Source: Gonium pectorale (lineage: Eukaryota > Chlorophyta > Chlorophyceae > Chlamydomonadales > Volvocaceae). Taken from it: a stretch of 43,397 bases of DNA. The translations under genes were made by a program, and so were the position numbers. The number at the start of each line of letters is the position of its first letter. Positions within the stretch are counted from its first letter, which is position 1. Shown here piece by piece: positions 12,501 to 22,518 of this stretch. The DNA lies in NCBI GenBank assembly GCA_001584585.1, contig LSYV01000014.1, positions 1,324,863-1,368,259 of the forward strand, written 5' to 3'. The notes under the pieces were generated by a model. It was not told the origin of the DNA. It ran no database searches and worked only from the letters and a program-made list of their open reading frames with translations.

Positions 12501-15500
12501 CGGAACAGGGACTATACGAGCAGCTTCGTGGTAGTGGCTTCTACTGAAGACAGCGGCACTCGAAAGGACGTCACTAACGGTGCAGAGGGGGCAGCTGCGG
12601 CATAGGAAGGCGCAACGGAGCACGAACCTGTCTCGAACAGCTGGAACTCCACTAGCGGCTCGGGCACCTCCTGGCTCATCATGTCCCCGAGCATGGCCCG
12701 CCAGTTAAGCGGCGGCTGGTCGCGCAGCAGCAGCGGCTTGGGCGGCTTGAGCATGTAACGGTGCACGCCCACCGCCACGTGCGCCGCGCTGCCGTCCTCG
12801 CGCACCTCGGAGAAGGGCACGAAGGCGGCGCAGCCCACCATGTACTGCAGCGGCGCCATGCCGGGTGGCGGCGGCGCCTGCGGACAACATGATCGAGCGC
12901 CGTTCGGTCCGTCAAAGGGCAATCAAACGATCAAAAACCGGTGTGCGCGTCCCCGAGAGCGACAAAACAAGCTGGTGGTGGCGGTGCCTGCAGGCGGAGT
13001 GCCCAGCAGCATGCACCCTGGCTTAGGCGAGAGGACAGAACTGATGCATTCGTCTGAACCTGCCAGGTGTGTTTGTCAACCGCTGCGCAATGCTTCGCGG
13101 GCATCCCTCCCTGCTGCTCCCGGCATGCTTTGTGAGATACAAGCGACACGTCCAGCGCCACACCTGCGGTGGCGTGGCCAGCAGCTCCACCACGATGGTC
13201 ACGTGCGCGTCTGCCATGACGTAGTCGAACACGGGGTGCGGTGTGGGCACCTGCAGCACCTTCCAGCCCGGCACGTCCAGGTGCGTCAGGTCCGTCAGCT
13301 CGTAGGCGGGCCCCACGAAGGTGCGGCCGTTGTGCACTGACACGCGGATCGAGTAGAAGAGCGTGCCGGTCGAGGGCGGCTGGTAGATAGGCATCGCGGC
13401 AGCGGCGCTGTCCGGCGGCGGCATGCTGTAAAGGAGAGGATGAGAGGATGGTTCACGGCCCGTGAGATCCACAGCTTCCGGGTGCCGGCGCATGTGGTGG
13501 CAACATGAATACGTGTTGTGCGCCGGCCAGTCCACTCTTTTGTGTGTAACACACATGTCTTCCTGAGCATCAATGCCCTCCGCAACCGGCTACTCACTAT
13601 CCCGTTGCCATGCCGTTCCGCGCGTCCAGCCCCATCAGCAGGTCGTGCACCCGCATGGGCAGCGCCAGCTGCATGCGGCGCAGCATGACCGAGTAGGTGG
13701 GGCTGAGCATAGGCGAGGCGAGCGTGGAGATGACGGTCTTGGTGGTGGTGGACAGGAGGCCTGCTGCCGAGAACCGCCGCAGGCCGGGCACCACGTCGCT
13801 ATACGTGACCAGGAAATTCTCCGGCAGCAACGGAATGTAGGGCTCCATGGCGGGGTACACCTCGGCCTGCGCTCGTCAGGCAGACAGCGGGGCACGGAGG
13901 ATATGTCATAGGTTTCCGGAGCCATTAATACTGACCCGGGAGGCTTCTCACGTGGCCACAAGTTGCACGAACAGAGCCGATGATCAACAACAATGTCGCC
14001 CACCACGCAAGCGCGCAGCTTGCTGGGCTGGTATGGGCATCCGGCATTGCTTCGACTCTTTGGCGCCACAGCAGGACGGCACGGCACGCAAGGAGCGGAC
14101 TAATTGCCCCACCAGTCTCACCTGGAAGAGGATGGACGCGTTGGGGATGACCTTCGGCGGCCGCAGGTCCTCGTTGAAGACGTTGCGGAAGAGCAGGTAG
14201 CGCGGCGTGCCCGCCATGAGCGGAACCGCGAGCGGCCGGCCCGGCGCGCTGTCCAGCTGTATGCTGCTGGCCACTGGCGCACCCGGCGGCAGCGGGTTTT
14301 GGGACACCTGGGCGAGCGAACATCACGCGTCAGGGCGGTGGCCGCGTTCAATATGCCCCTTTTGGGGGTTATGCATGAATCAAGCAAATGTGTTCTTGAG
14401 CCTACCTATAAAGCCTTTCCTTCTGCCGCACCTACCCGGAACAACGGCATCATCGCCCATCCCAGCGAGTACTGCCCCTTGACCACGCCATCCAACATGC
14501 GCTCCAGCATGATGACCTCCACCACCGCCATGCAGCGCGGGTCCGATACGGTGGTGTGGTAGTACACGTCAAAGGACATGTCCAGGTCGATGGCGTTACG
14601 CTGCGCTGCCCGCCCGCGGTCGTATGTGTCTGACATGCTGTAGCACGTGTTGCCGTAAAAGGTGCCGTACGCCTCGTCGTACAGGGACACGCTGAGCTGG
14701 AACTCGAAGGTGCGACCGTCGAAGGTGGTGTTGATGGGCACGTCCGAGACCTTAAGAATACGCAGCCGGTAACCTGTACACGCAATGCACGCACAGTAAA
14801 CCTCTACAATGCCGTAGCTCGGTGGCGGGTCCTCCAATCCCCATTCCTCACTCCCCTCCAGGGCGACACAACCGGCCTTCGCTCATCATCACCATTATTT
14901 CAGTAGCCGAAACGCACAGAGCAGTCCCAGCCAGGGCATGCCTCATGCGGTTCCGTGCCTAGGATGTAAGAACATCGTGCAGCCCTTCGGTGTGCCAGCC
15001 CTCCGAAGTCTGTACACCAGCACGAGAGTGCGCCGTTGCGCGCCGGTTCCGTGCACCATGACCCACACCGACACACCCGGGCACCCACCTTGCGTCTCCA
15101 GCAGAGCCCTTCGATTTGCATCTGGTACGATGGGCACATAGCGCTGCTTCTGGCGCGCTGTGAACTCGGCCCACTGCTGCAGCGGCCGAGACTCCAAGTA
15201 TCCCCGCTTATGCTCCAGCGCCTCCCGCAGCACGTCGCGATTTTTAGTGAAGGTGTGCGTGTCCTGGTTAAACTCGATGAACGTGCCCGCGAGCCGCTCG
15301 GCGCGCGGCAGCGGCTGTGAGAGGATGCCGTACTTTGGCATCTTGTCGATGTCGATGACGGGGACTGTCGGCAGGGTCTAGAGCGGGACGGACCGACGGG
15401 CAGGAGCGAGGGGACGATCAAGCGTGGGCGCAGAGAGAACACTTAAAACATGAAAATGCAGGTTCTGGCGGGGCTAGGCGCGGCCCGGGTACACAGGCAC

Positions 15501-16866
15501 TTTCAGGCACCAGGCACCAGGCGGATCCAGAAGCGCATCAAGGCCCATGCGTTGCATATCTGCCACGCCACACGCGCATCCGGTCCTACTCTCCCGGCAG
15601 AGTTCGTCAGGACGCGTTGCAAGTGCTGGACGAGGTCTCGTGGTACAGAAGCCTTACCCGCCGTGGCTCAAAGTGGGTGTCCGGATCGAACCTGACGCGG
15701 CCCATCAGCTCCTGGTCAGGAGTTGCCCCGAACTGCCCCTCGGCGTGCTGCACGGGCCTCGGCCTCCCACGCCGGAAGATCGGCGCGTTTGGCGGTAGCG
15801 CCTTCCGCACGCGATGTCCCCGGTAGAAGCGCTGGATCGTCGTTGCCGCCCGCTCCGCTTCCTGAAGGTAGCCCAAAGATCACAGCAACCCCATCAAGAA
15901 GCTGAATGACATGCTATCTTATTGCGCCGATCACTCCTCAGTACCACAGCCCAGCGGGCCTTTGCCAGTAGAACCGCCCAGGACAAGCCCAGACCCCTTC
16001 CGTGCATTCTGCCGCACGCTTAGGGACCTGCATCCTAGGGGCAGCTGACCCCTAGATAATGTAAGTCCTTGTTGCCCTCCACCCTTCACGGACCTGCTGT
16101 GTGGGAGGTCGCCGCGTCATCACGTCCACCTGACGGTCCAGTTGCTGTTGTGCCACACGAGATGGCGTCTGCCGGCTTAATAGCCGCGCAGCCCGCTCAC
16201 GAGCATAGCGGTCCGCAGGGTCCTCTTGCGGTGTAGGCCTGCGGGCAGTCATGCGCCGTTGTAGGTGCGCCGGGACCACGTCTAGGTTGTACGTCAGTGA
16301 ACGCCTACGCCAGAGTCCGTCCAGGACATGAGCATGGATCAGCAGTGAGCAACTAGGGCATGGCATCCCCAGGGCAGGAACCTATAGAGGACTCTGCGAA
16401 TGAACAAACGCATTTGGGCAACGCCCCTGCACACGTACCCGGCGCCAAGGTCGTCCCCTGGGTACATGGCAGGCGGCGGCTGCTGTTGCTGACGCCGGAA
16501 GCTATCCCGCTGTGGGGCTGCATCGGGGTCAGATCGGGGCGGCAGCACCCCAGGGCGGAGTCGGGACTTGCTTGCGGCCGAGCCAGGGCGGCGTAAGGGC
16601 CCCGTATCGTTGCCACCAGGCCCAATTCCAGCCCGCCCTCCTTTCAGCACAGGTGGAGCTGCAAAGGAGGGGTCCTCCTCTTCAGCGGTCGTGTACGGTC
16701 GTGTTGTTTCCGCCGCTAGCCCAAAGGCTTCACCCGCGGCGCCCCGAGGAGGGGGAAGCTGAGCTGAGAGGAGAGCGTCGTCGACACCAGGCTGGTTAGG
16801 GCCCCGCCTTGCCGGCGGGATGCCCCCGCCGAGGCTCGCTTCGGCAGCGAAACCCGACCCCGACCC
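6561..16866 (-). CDS. NPHP4: Nephrocystin-4, ciliary transition-zone protein, with N-terminal extension
   Basis: Twenty-five exons, all phase-consistent: 16866-16439, 16304-16094, 15861-15658, 15377-15089, 14773-14436, 14307-14122, 13866-13598, 13425-13164, 12877-12628, 12427-12240, 12099-12015, 11846-11743, 11590-11486, 11375-11222, 11051-10564, 10418-10265, 10138-9884, 9721-9471, 9276-9055, 8847-8683, 8490-8171, 8044-7840, 7671-7456, 7221-7046, 6846-6561 (~1,936 residues). NPHP4 landmarks in order: FQLSVSLYDEAYGTFYG and VVEVI near the family N-terminus; PAMEPYIPLLPENFLV; SIRVSVHNG; LYLTFQFYHFPPTT; LHLDVWDGESLL then LLRQGREF; RTFRYYQPERQLL; VWQVFVHALRKVDM; KKITYTNPYQHYRTF; FVNDDEDKTEE at the C-terminus. 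In Chlamydomonas NPHP4 gates entry of membrane and large soluble proteins into the cilium. The first ~370 residues have no vertebrate counterpart; they are low-complexity with an IQ-like motif (AATTIQRFYRGHRVRKAL). The first exon opens at an acceptor at 16867 with no in-frame ATG, so the true start lies in an unplaced upstream exon or at an internal Met. Confidence 0.93.
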
Positions 16867-19123
16867 CTGCAGGCATCAGCATGTCATGTGAACTGCTAGT
16901 TCAGCGAGGGGCAGCCTGCCCTCCGTCTGCCCGTTGACGACACCGCGGCACGACAGGGGGTCATGCGCGCGGTCTTGCAGCAAGCTTAAGGCTAACCTGA
17001 CGACCGATGAAGCCCCTCGGCGGCGGCAGGCCTCTGCGGGGCAACGAAGTGCACGCAGTTGACAAACATCGACAGCTCGTTCAAACTGGTAGGGTGCATC
17101 GATGCATACCCAAGATTGTCCACCTCCGCAGACAGCCCAAAGTCGGACATGGTTCCTAGGCTGGTTGCCGGTCAATTGTTCATGGCCCCATTCGCGGTTT
17201 CCGCTAGCTGCCCGGCCAAGAGCCAGGAATGCAAATATTTGCAATTGTGGTATTAAGGATTTAACTACATAACACAAGGGTTTCAGGCACGAAGTGCAGG
17301 TCGGAGCTGGCTGCAGCTTCCTCCTTGACAAGCAACCGTAATCCTGGGGATGCACATATAGCGAGAACGTTGCACAGGGAGGCGTCGGCAGTCGACGCAG
17401 CAGAGCGGGATGGTTGTGCAAGCGTATGGCCGTACAATCGTGCGGTCGTACGCCCTGCGTTGCGCGTGCTCGCAGCTGGCAAGGCTGGCACCCCGCCCTT
17501 GCAGTAAAACGCTCAGAAACATCCGGCGCATTCGTGAGGCGATGTGCATGCCGTCCTGTATATGCAGTATATGTGACGGTTTCAGACCAGTCAGCCCCGT
17601 ACATCATGAGCTTCAAGGTACTCTGGCTGTGGCTAATCATGGTGGCAGACGAACAAAGCCAGGCGAGGCAGTGAGCAGGCAGGCCCTCCCGTCCCCGGAC
17701 TAGCTCACCGAGGCGTCGCAGCAGTCGCACTTACCTAGCCTCGTATTAACCCGCCCACCCTACTGGAAACGTCCCTCCTTCCAGTGTGTACAACCGGAGA
17801 GGCGGCTCTCTCTTTTCTGTGACTTCTACTTTTCGGGCGGCTTGGTACGAGCCAAGCCGGCCAAGGCAAGTGTAGCGACGGGCCCTCCCATCCCAGAGGT
17901 GTACATTGGCTGTGCTCGGAGTTAGGCTGGATGGTGGTGTTGGAAGTGGTTGTGAGGGGCTGTGGGCTCTTGCGTGGTTTGCAGTGCTGCTCTCCATTAA
18001 GGCCGGTGCAGTGTCGCTTGGTTCGGCGGTTTGCGGTGGGAGAAGGGGTTCGGTTCAGGGGAGTTCCCCCTGGGGAGGGCTGTTTGTCCCTCCCGATGTC
18101 TGCGCCCTTTCTAGCCTCTCAGCCTGTAGCCTTTCCGCACGGAGAAAAAGGGAGACCACCTTACCAGCGCTTTCGTAATCACCCGTTGGGTTCGGGTTGC
18201 CCAAGTTCCCGTGCCTGCTTTGTGGCAGCGCCGACTCCACCACCGGTCCACAGCGGCCAGCGGATTCTTAACCTGTTTGTGCGCAGCCCGTCCATAGAGG
18301 GGGCACATGCCATGTTGCTGATACAGGCTGTGCCGAAGACCTAGGAGAGTGACTGCGGTCCTTGGACGAGCTGGACGTCGCTTGCAGTAGTCTGGCCGGG
18401 CATTTCGCCATGCCGTGCAGACCGAAGGGAACTTGAAAAAGGAAACGGAAACAGGGAAGGCAACTTGGACACCGCAACACCATGGAATAGGATGTTGTTG
18501 CCAGAGCATGCACTGAGGGGGGCAGAACGGTCGCTGCCAGAGATGCGCTTAGCACGCCCTTGAATAACATCCTGCCGCCTGTGGCACCAGACGCCCAGCC
18601 AGCAAGAGGCGGATGCAGGTGAAGTTGGGGGACACCTTACGGTGATAAGCAAACCATGCCTTGCTAGAATGCTACTTATGCAAGACCTCCCTCGTAAACC
18701 ACCACGGCTGCATGACCGAAAAGACGTACCGAGCCCCTATGCTCCCTCGTGGTCTGTCGCATTTGTGTTGCGCCTCCGCAACCTCCACTGCCACGGCGCA
18801 AGCCTATAGCTATCGTACCCTACGGCAAAGGTAGCGAGGTTCCAAGAGCTACCATATCCGCACGCCAGAAAGAACCTAACTCATGCCTTGGCCGCGCGCT
18901 GCAACGGTTCCCAAGCACATGTACCGAAATGACGGCAAGATTGATTGTCGCGCGAGGTGGCCTGCATTTTGGCATGCACGTGGGGCGCGGCAGCCCTACC
19001 GTGACCCATGACTCTCGCCGGGCTCCGATGCCCAACCAAGTGGATCACATGTGCGCGCTGTGGATCCGATTCTGGAATCAAAGCAACAAGAAACCCGTCG
19101 TTCTGATTTGCAAGGATCTGCCC
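16867..19123. other. Intergenic region between the glycosyltransferase and NPHP4
   Basis: Both flanking genes are on the minus strand, so this 2.3 kb should hold the 3' UTR of the upstream gene and the promoter and first exon(s) of NPHP4. I could not place an NPHP4 start exon with a matching phase-0 donor, nor a TGTAA for the upstream gene. Long open frames here (for example 17730-16876 minus) show no bias or motifs. One copy of a dispersed repeat lies at about 17746-17880. Confidence 0.5.
17746..17880 (+). repeat. Dispersed repeat, copy A
   Basis: The sequence begins near CCCTACTGGAAACGTC, continues with a CCTTC..GTGT segment, then GGAGAGGCGGCTCTCTCTTT and TTCTACTTTT. The same order of blocks recurs at 39893-39980 (plus) and 38633-38738 (minus). 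It is non-coding, diverged, and probably the end of a non-autonomous transposable element; no terminal repeats are identified. Confidence 0.55.
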
Positions 19124-22011
19124 TTATACCCGTGCACTTGAAAGGTCCGGCATGATAGCGATAGCCTTGTTCATTTGTCCGATCATAGCAGTCATGAGTT
19201 CGTGCAGCTCCTTTGTCACGGGCAGGCCATCCTGCAGCGTCCACCCTTGCTTCCAGGGCTGCGGCGGCATCGGGAGCATGGGCACCTTGAGCGCCTTTTC
19301 GGGTGCCGTGTAGTCGCGCTTCTCCCACCGCCAAATCTCCTTCTTATTCTCGTGGTACAAGGTGCCCCTGCAGTGCAGCGGGCCGATTGTTACAGGCTGC
19401 ACAAACACCATTCAACATGATGACAATGTAGCGAATGACAAGGCTGCTGATTGCCGTGTCCTGATCACAAAATTGCCCCATAAATATTCGCCCATTTGAC
19501 CACATGCAAGATGCAACCACATGAACCCCTACGGTTTCGGAACCACCGGAACGGACCCACCACGTGTAATGGAGCATCGCAGCATCCCCAAGCGTCAGGT
19601 CGTGCGGCGGCTGCGCAATGAGGCGGCTGTGCGGCGGCGTCTCTGTCACCAGGGTCACGTTGCGAAGCGCCAGCGCAATGTCCCACGCGTACATCTCGCG
19701 CACCCAGTCCAGCTGCTTCACGGCCTGCTCGTCCGCTTCAATGGCCGCCGCCAGGCGCTCCCACTCGGGAACCACGCCCTTGAGGTCCGTGAAACGGATC
19801 AGCACTGGCGCCGGCCCCGAGCTGGGAATGCGGGCCGTGTCAATGCCACCAGAGAGCTTGTTCATAATGGGCACGGCAGCTGCGGTCAATGTGGCACAGG
19901 AGTGGAGCGGGACGCCCAGATGGCACAACTAGCGTCAGTCAAACGAATGACAGTCGAAGCCGCGTGGCAAGGCAGGGGGAATGATGTGCCTACGGGTACA
20001 ACAGGCATATGGCAGGACACGTGTGTTTTCATGCGTCAGTCAAGTAAAGACAACACCGAAAATGCGTATGTGCAACTGGCAAGCCCGCAAGCCCCCTTAC
20101 TGGGGTGGGATGGCTGGATGTAGTCGAACATGAACTGGAAGCCGACAGCCCTGCAGGGGCACGCGAGCAGTGCACGAGGCAAACTCTCAAGGGTCATAAC
20201 ACGAAGGATAGGCTTAGCAGCTACCACCGACTCCCCAGACCCATGGGCAGAACTCTGCACTGCGCCGGAGCGTCACCTCTTTCCCATTGCAACAACCCGG
20301 ACAGGGATGCCGCTTACTTGGCGTCATACGCGTCCGGGGCCTGCACGGGCCGCATCCACACGTAGTCGCACTCCAGCAGGAGAATCCAGGCGCCTTTGAC
20401 CATGCTCGGGTCCCGGTCAACCGCCTCCATCCATTGCCGGACGGCGTTGGGCCGGTCAGCCACGGGGAAGTCGCACCACTCGTCGCACTTGGGGTGAAGC
20501 GGGTTGGCACGGAAGGTGGGAATCTGCACATCACACGAGAGCGGGGTGGGCGCCGTTAAGCCCCTCTGTGCTCCCAGGTCAGCTACAATATCACCTCACA
20601 TCCATGTTGAGTACGACCCTGCAATGCGACCAGCCATACACAATCAAGCCAACAAACCTGCGTCATGCCCTGCCCAAAATCCAGCATCCCGGAGACTGAG
20701 TCCCCTTCACAGCAAGTGTCTTCATAATCCTTTGCGCCTTCATGCGAGATGCCCTGTGCCCTAACCCAGTGCCCGCATGAGACACCACCTGCACCCACCT
20801 CATTCATGAGCTCGTCCGGCTTCATGCGATGCAGAATCCGGGTGAAGCCCGTCAGCTTGTCACCGCCAGGCATCTGCTGGACCAGCTTGTACGTCCCGTA
20901 CCTGCGACACGGGGTGGGTGCACGGCACTCGCTTTCGTTGCCGCATGTGCGGGGCATCCAGACATCCACATGCAAGATAATCGAACCGGGAACACGCCAA
21001 AGCGGGCAAAACAACCATCGTGCACACCGTGGTTGTATGCTTCGCTGGATTTGTTTGGGGATATGGCCAGCTGGATTCAAGCCCTTCATAGCGTTGTTGC
21101 CGCATGGCCCGATACTAGATAAGTGGAAGCGAGCGGCAAGCTGGGCAGCCACTCACATTATGCGGCTTTGGAAATCCTGGTAGTAATCCCCGCCACAAGT
21201 GAATATCGAGTGGATAGTGTCGCCCGGGTGTTTCTTACTCTCTTTGGGCCTGCCGCCACCGGTCAATGGGATGAGGGGGCGAGCCGCGAATGACTAGGAG
21301 GGCTGGGCACGAAACGCTCCCTGGCAGGCAACTCGCCTTGCGGTCCACGCATTTGCACACGAGACACGCCGGCCAGCAGGCCACCGGCATCTGTCCACCA
21401 AACTCTGGTCGCATGCGCAGGGCCCATCAACAACTCACATGATTCGCCCCTGGAAGTTCTGATAGGGGCTGCCGTTGCTCGTCAGCACGGAGTGAATTGT
21501 CTTGCCGGCCACTTTACCACCTGAGAGGCCACGCAGCGGATGCCACGTTACAGGCGGAACGGTACCAGGGTAGCTAATACTGCGGTCTAGGGCCCACCTG
21601 CGGCGCTCGCAGATGCGTCCTTCAGTGTGACGCTGCTGGGCGAGGTGACGGGCGTCTTATAAAACTGCGGCAAGGTTGCAGCGGTTATGGACTCATGGTC
21701 AAGCAGAGAGGGTTGCATCCAGAGCCCGAACGCGCTCAATCCATAAGGGTTGCATCCAGAGCCCGAACGCGCTCAATCCATACAGCAACGGAGGCTTTGG
21801 TACAGAGCAGGGCGGGAGGACAAAGGGTGGAGGCGTGGGGTTTGCACGTTGCCCCGCCCGTAGGGTGTTGCCGCTCCGCGCGTACCATATCCGCGGTCTC
21901 CATGACTGCGCCGCCCAAAATGTAGCCCCCGAGGATGCCTAGCACGACGGCACCAAGCTTTTGCCAGTTTGTTACCGGCTCGGAGCGTCCGAAGCCGCGG
22001 CGGGCCTGCAT
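19124..22011 (-). CDS. Hydroxyproline O-arabinosyltransferase-like glycosyltransferase
   Basis: Nine exons: 22011-21886, 21664-21598, 21520-21439, 21249-21157, 20901-20799, 20523-20318, 20150-20101, 19879-19561, 19367-19124; 429 residues with all exons. The start at 22011 is an ATG opening a short cytoplasmic N-terminus and one membrane anchor at residues ~20-38 (LGAVVLGILGGYILGGAVM), a Golgi type II topology. Family landmarks: TIHSVLTSNGSPYQNFQGRIM (plant HPAT/RRA proteins have a similar block ending CRIM); LTGFTRILHRMKPDELMNE; WILLLECDYVWMRPV, matching the AEPDHVFVNP metal/nucleotide-sugar site region; DWVREMYAWDIALAL; QPPHDLTLGDAAMLHYTWG; KVPMLPMPP; and a final block of alternating helices. 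Such enzymes add arabinose to hydroxyproline in secreted glycoproteins, abundant in algal walls. The exact sugar and acceptor are inferred; a related peptidyl-serine galactosyltransferase is possible. Oddity: exons 3 and 4 encode two copies of the same block. Confidence 0.85.
21157..21249 (-). other. Duplicated symmetric exon in the glycosyltransferase gene
   Basis: This exon (phase 2 at both ends, 31 codons) encodes GDTIHSIFTCGGDYYQDFQS and then RIM, paralogous to GKTIHSVLTSNGSPYQNFQG and RIM in the preceding exon (21520-21439); 14 of 23 positions match. Both end in AT followed by gtgagt, so either can join the exon at 20901 in frame. Only the preceding exon can join exon 2, because exon 2 ends in phase 1. 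The exon at 21157-21249 can therefore be skipped without a frameshift, giving one or two copies of the block. Confidence 0.75.
21709..21782. repeat. Perfect 37-bp tandem duplication in an intron
   Basis: Two identical, adjacent 37-bp units (21709-21745 and 21746-21782), beginning agggttgcatccagagcccg, lie inside the first intron of the glycosyltransferase gene (21885-21665). Their identity suggests a recent duplication. Confidence 0.9.
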
Positions 22012-22518
22012 ACTGATTACAGAGGCTGCAGCTACTGTTGTCGTCCGGTGTGGGATTCTATGCTTGCATCTCTTGAGAAGTCCCTACTCTATGTAACCGC
22101 CTTACTGACAGGCGTTCTCTCTCGGTCCAAGCGCAGGAGAGTTGCTGGCTGCAGCTTCCGACCTACAGCGCCGATCTGAATAAATGTGCCCGCTAGCGGG
22201 AACGTTGGTGAGACACAGAGGTGCTGGATCATTTCGGCCGGCAACGCGGGGGTTTAAACCCCCAAGTCGTACGGCGGTTGTTCCTTTAGTGCCCCATTTC
22301 CACAAGGGGCCATAGATATCGCTTTGCAGCTTATCAGATATCCTTTTGTGAAGGCCCACAACACGCTTACAACACGGTGGCCCCAACACCCACGATTCCG
22401 CTTATACACATAACGAGAAGAAAGTATAATATCGCTTCTAGTCATTCGAATAATTAGCGGATGTAATCCCCATTGGTTCAAGCATTAACGGCACGCGGCA
22501 CAAGCTCGGTCGCTAACC
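22012..22518. promoter_or_regulatory. Bidirectional promoter region, glycosyltransferase and DRC3
   Basis: The two start codons are head-to-head, 507 bp apart, so both promoters lie here. A TATA-like run (tataatat, 22435-22442) lies about 80 bp before the DRC3 start codon. Nothing else can be assigned by eye. Confidence 0.45.

Noticed and set aside
16876..17730. 284-residue minus-strand open frame upstream of NPHP4
   Set aside because: No motif, no codon bias, and it cannot be spliced into the NPHP4 frame with a good donor; it may only hide a short 5' exon.
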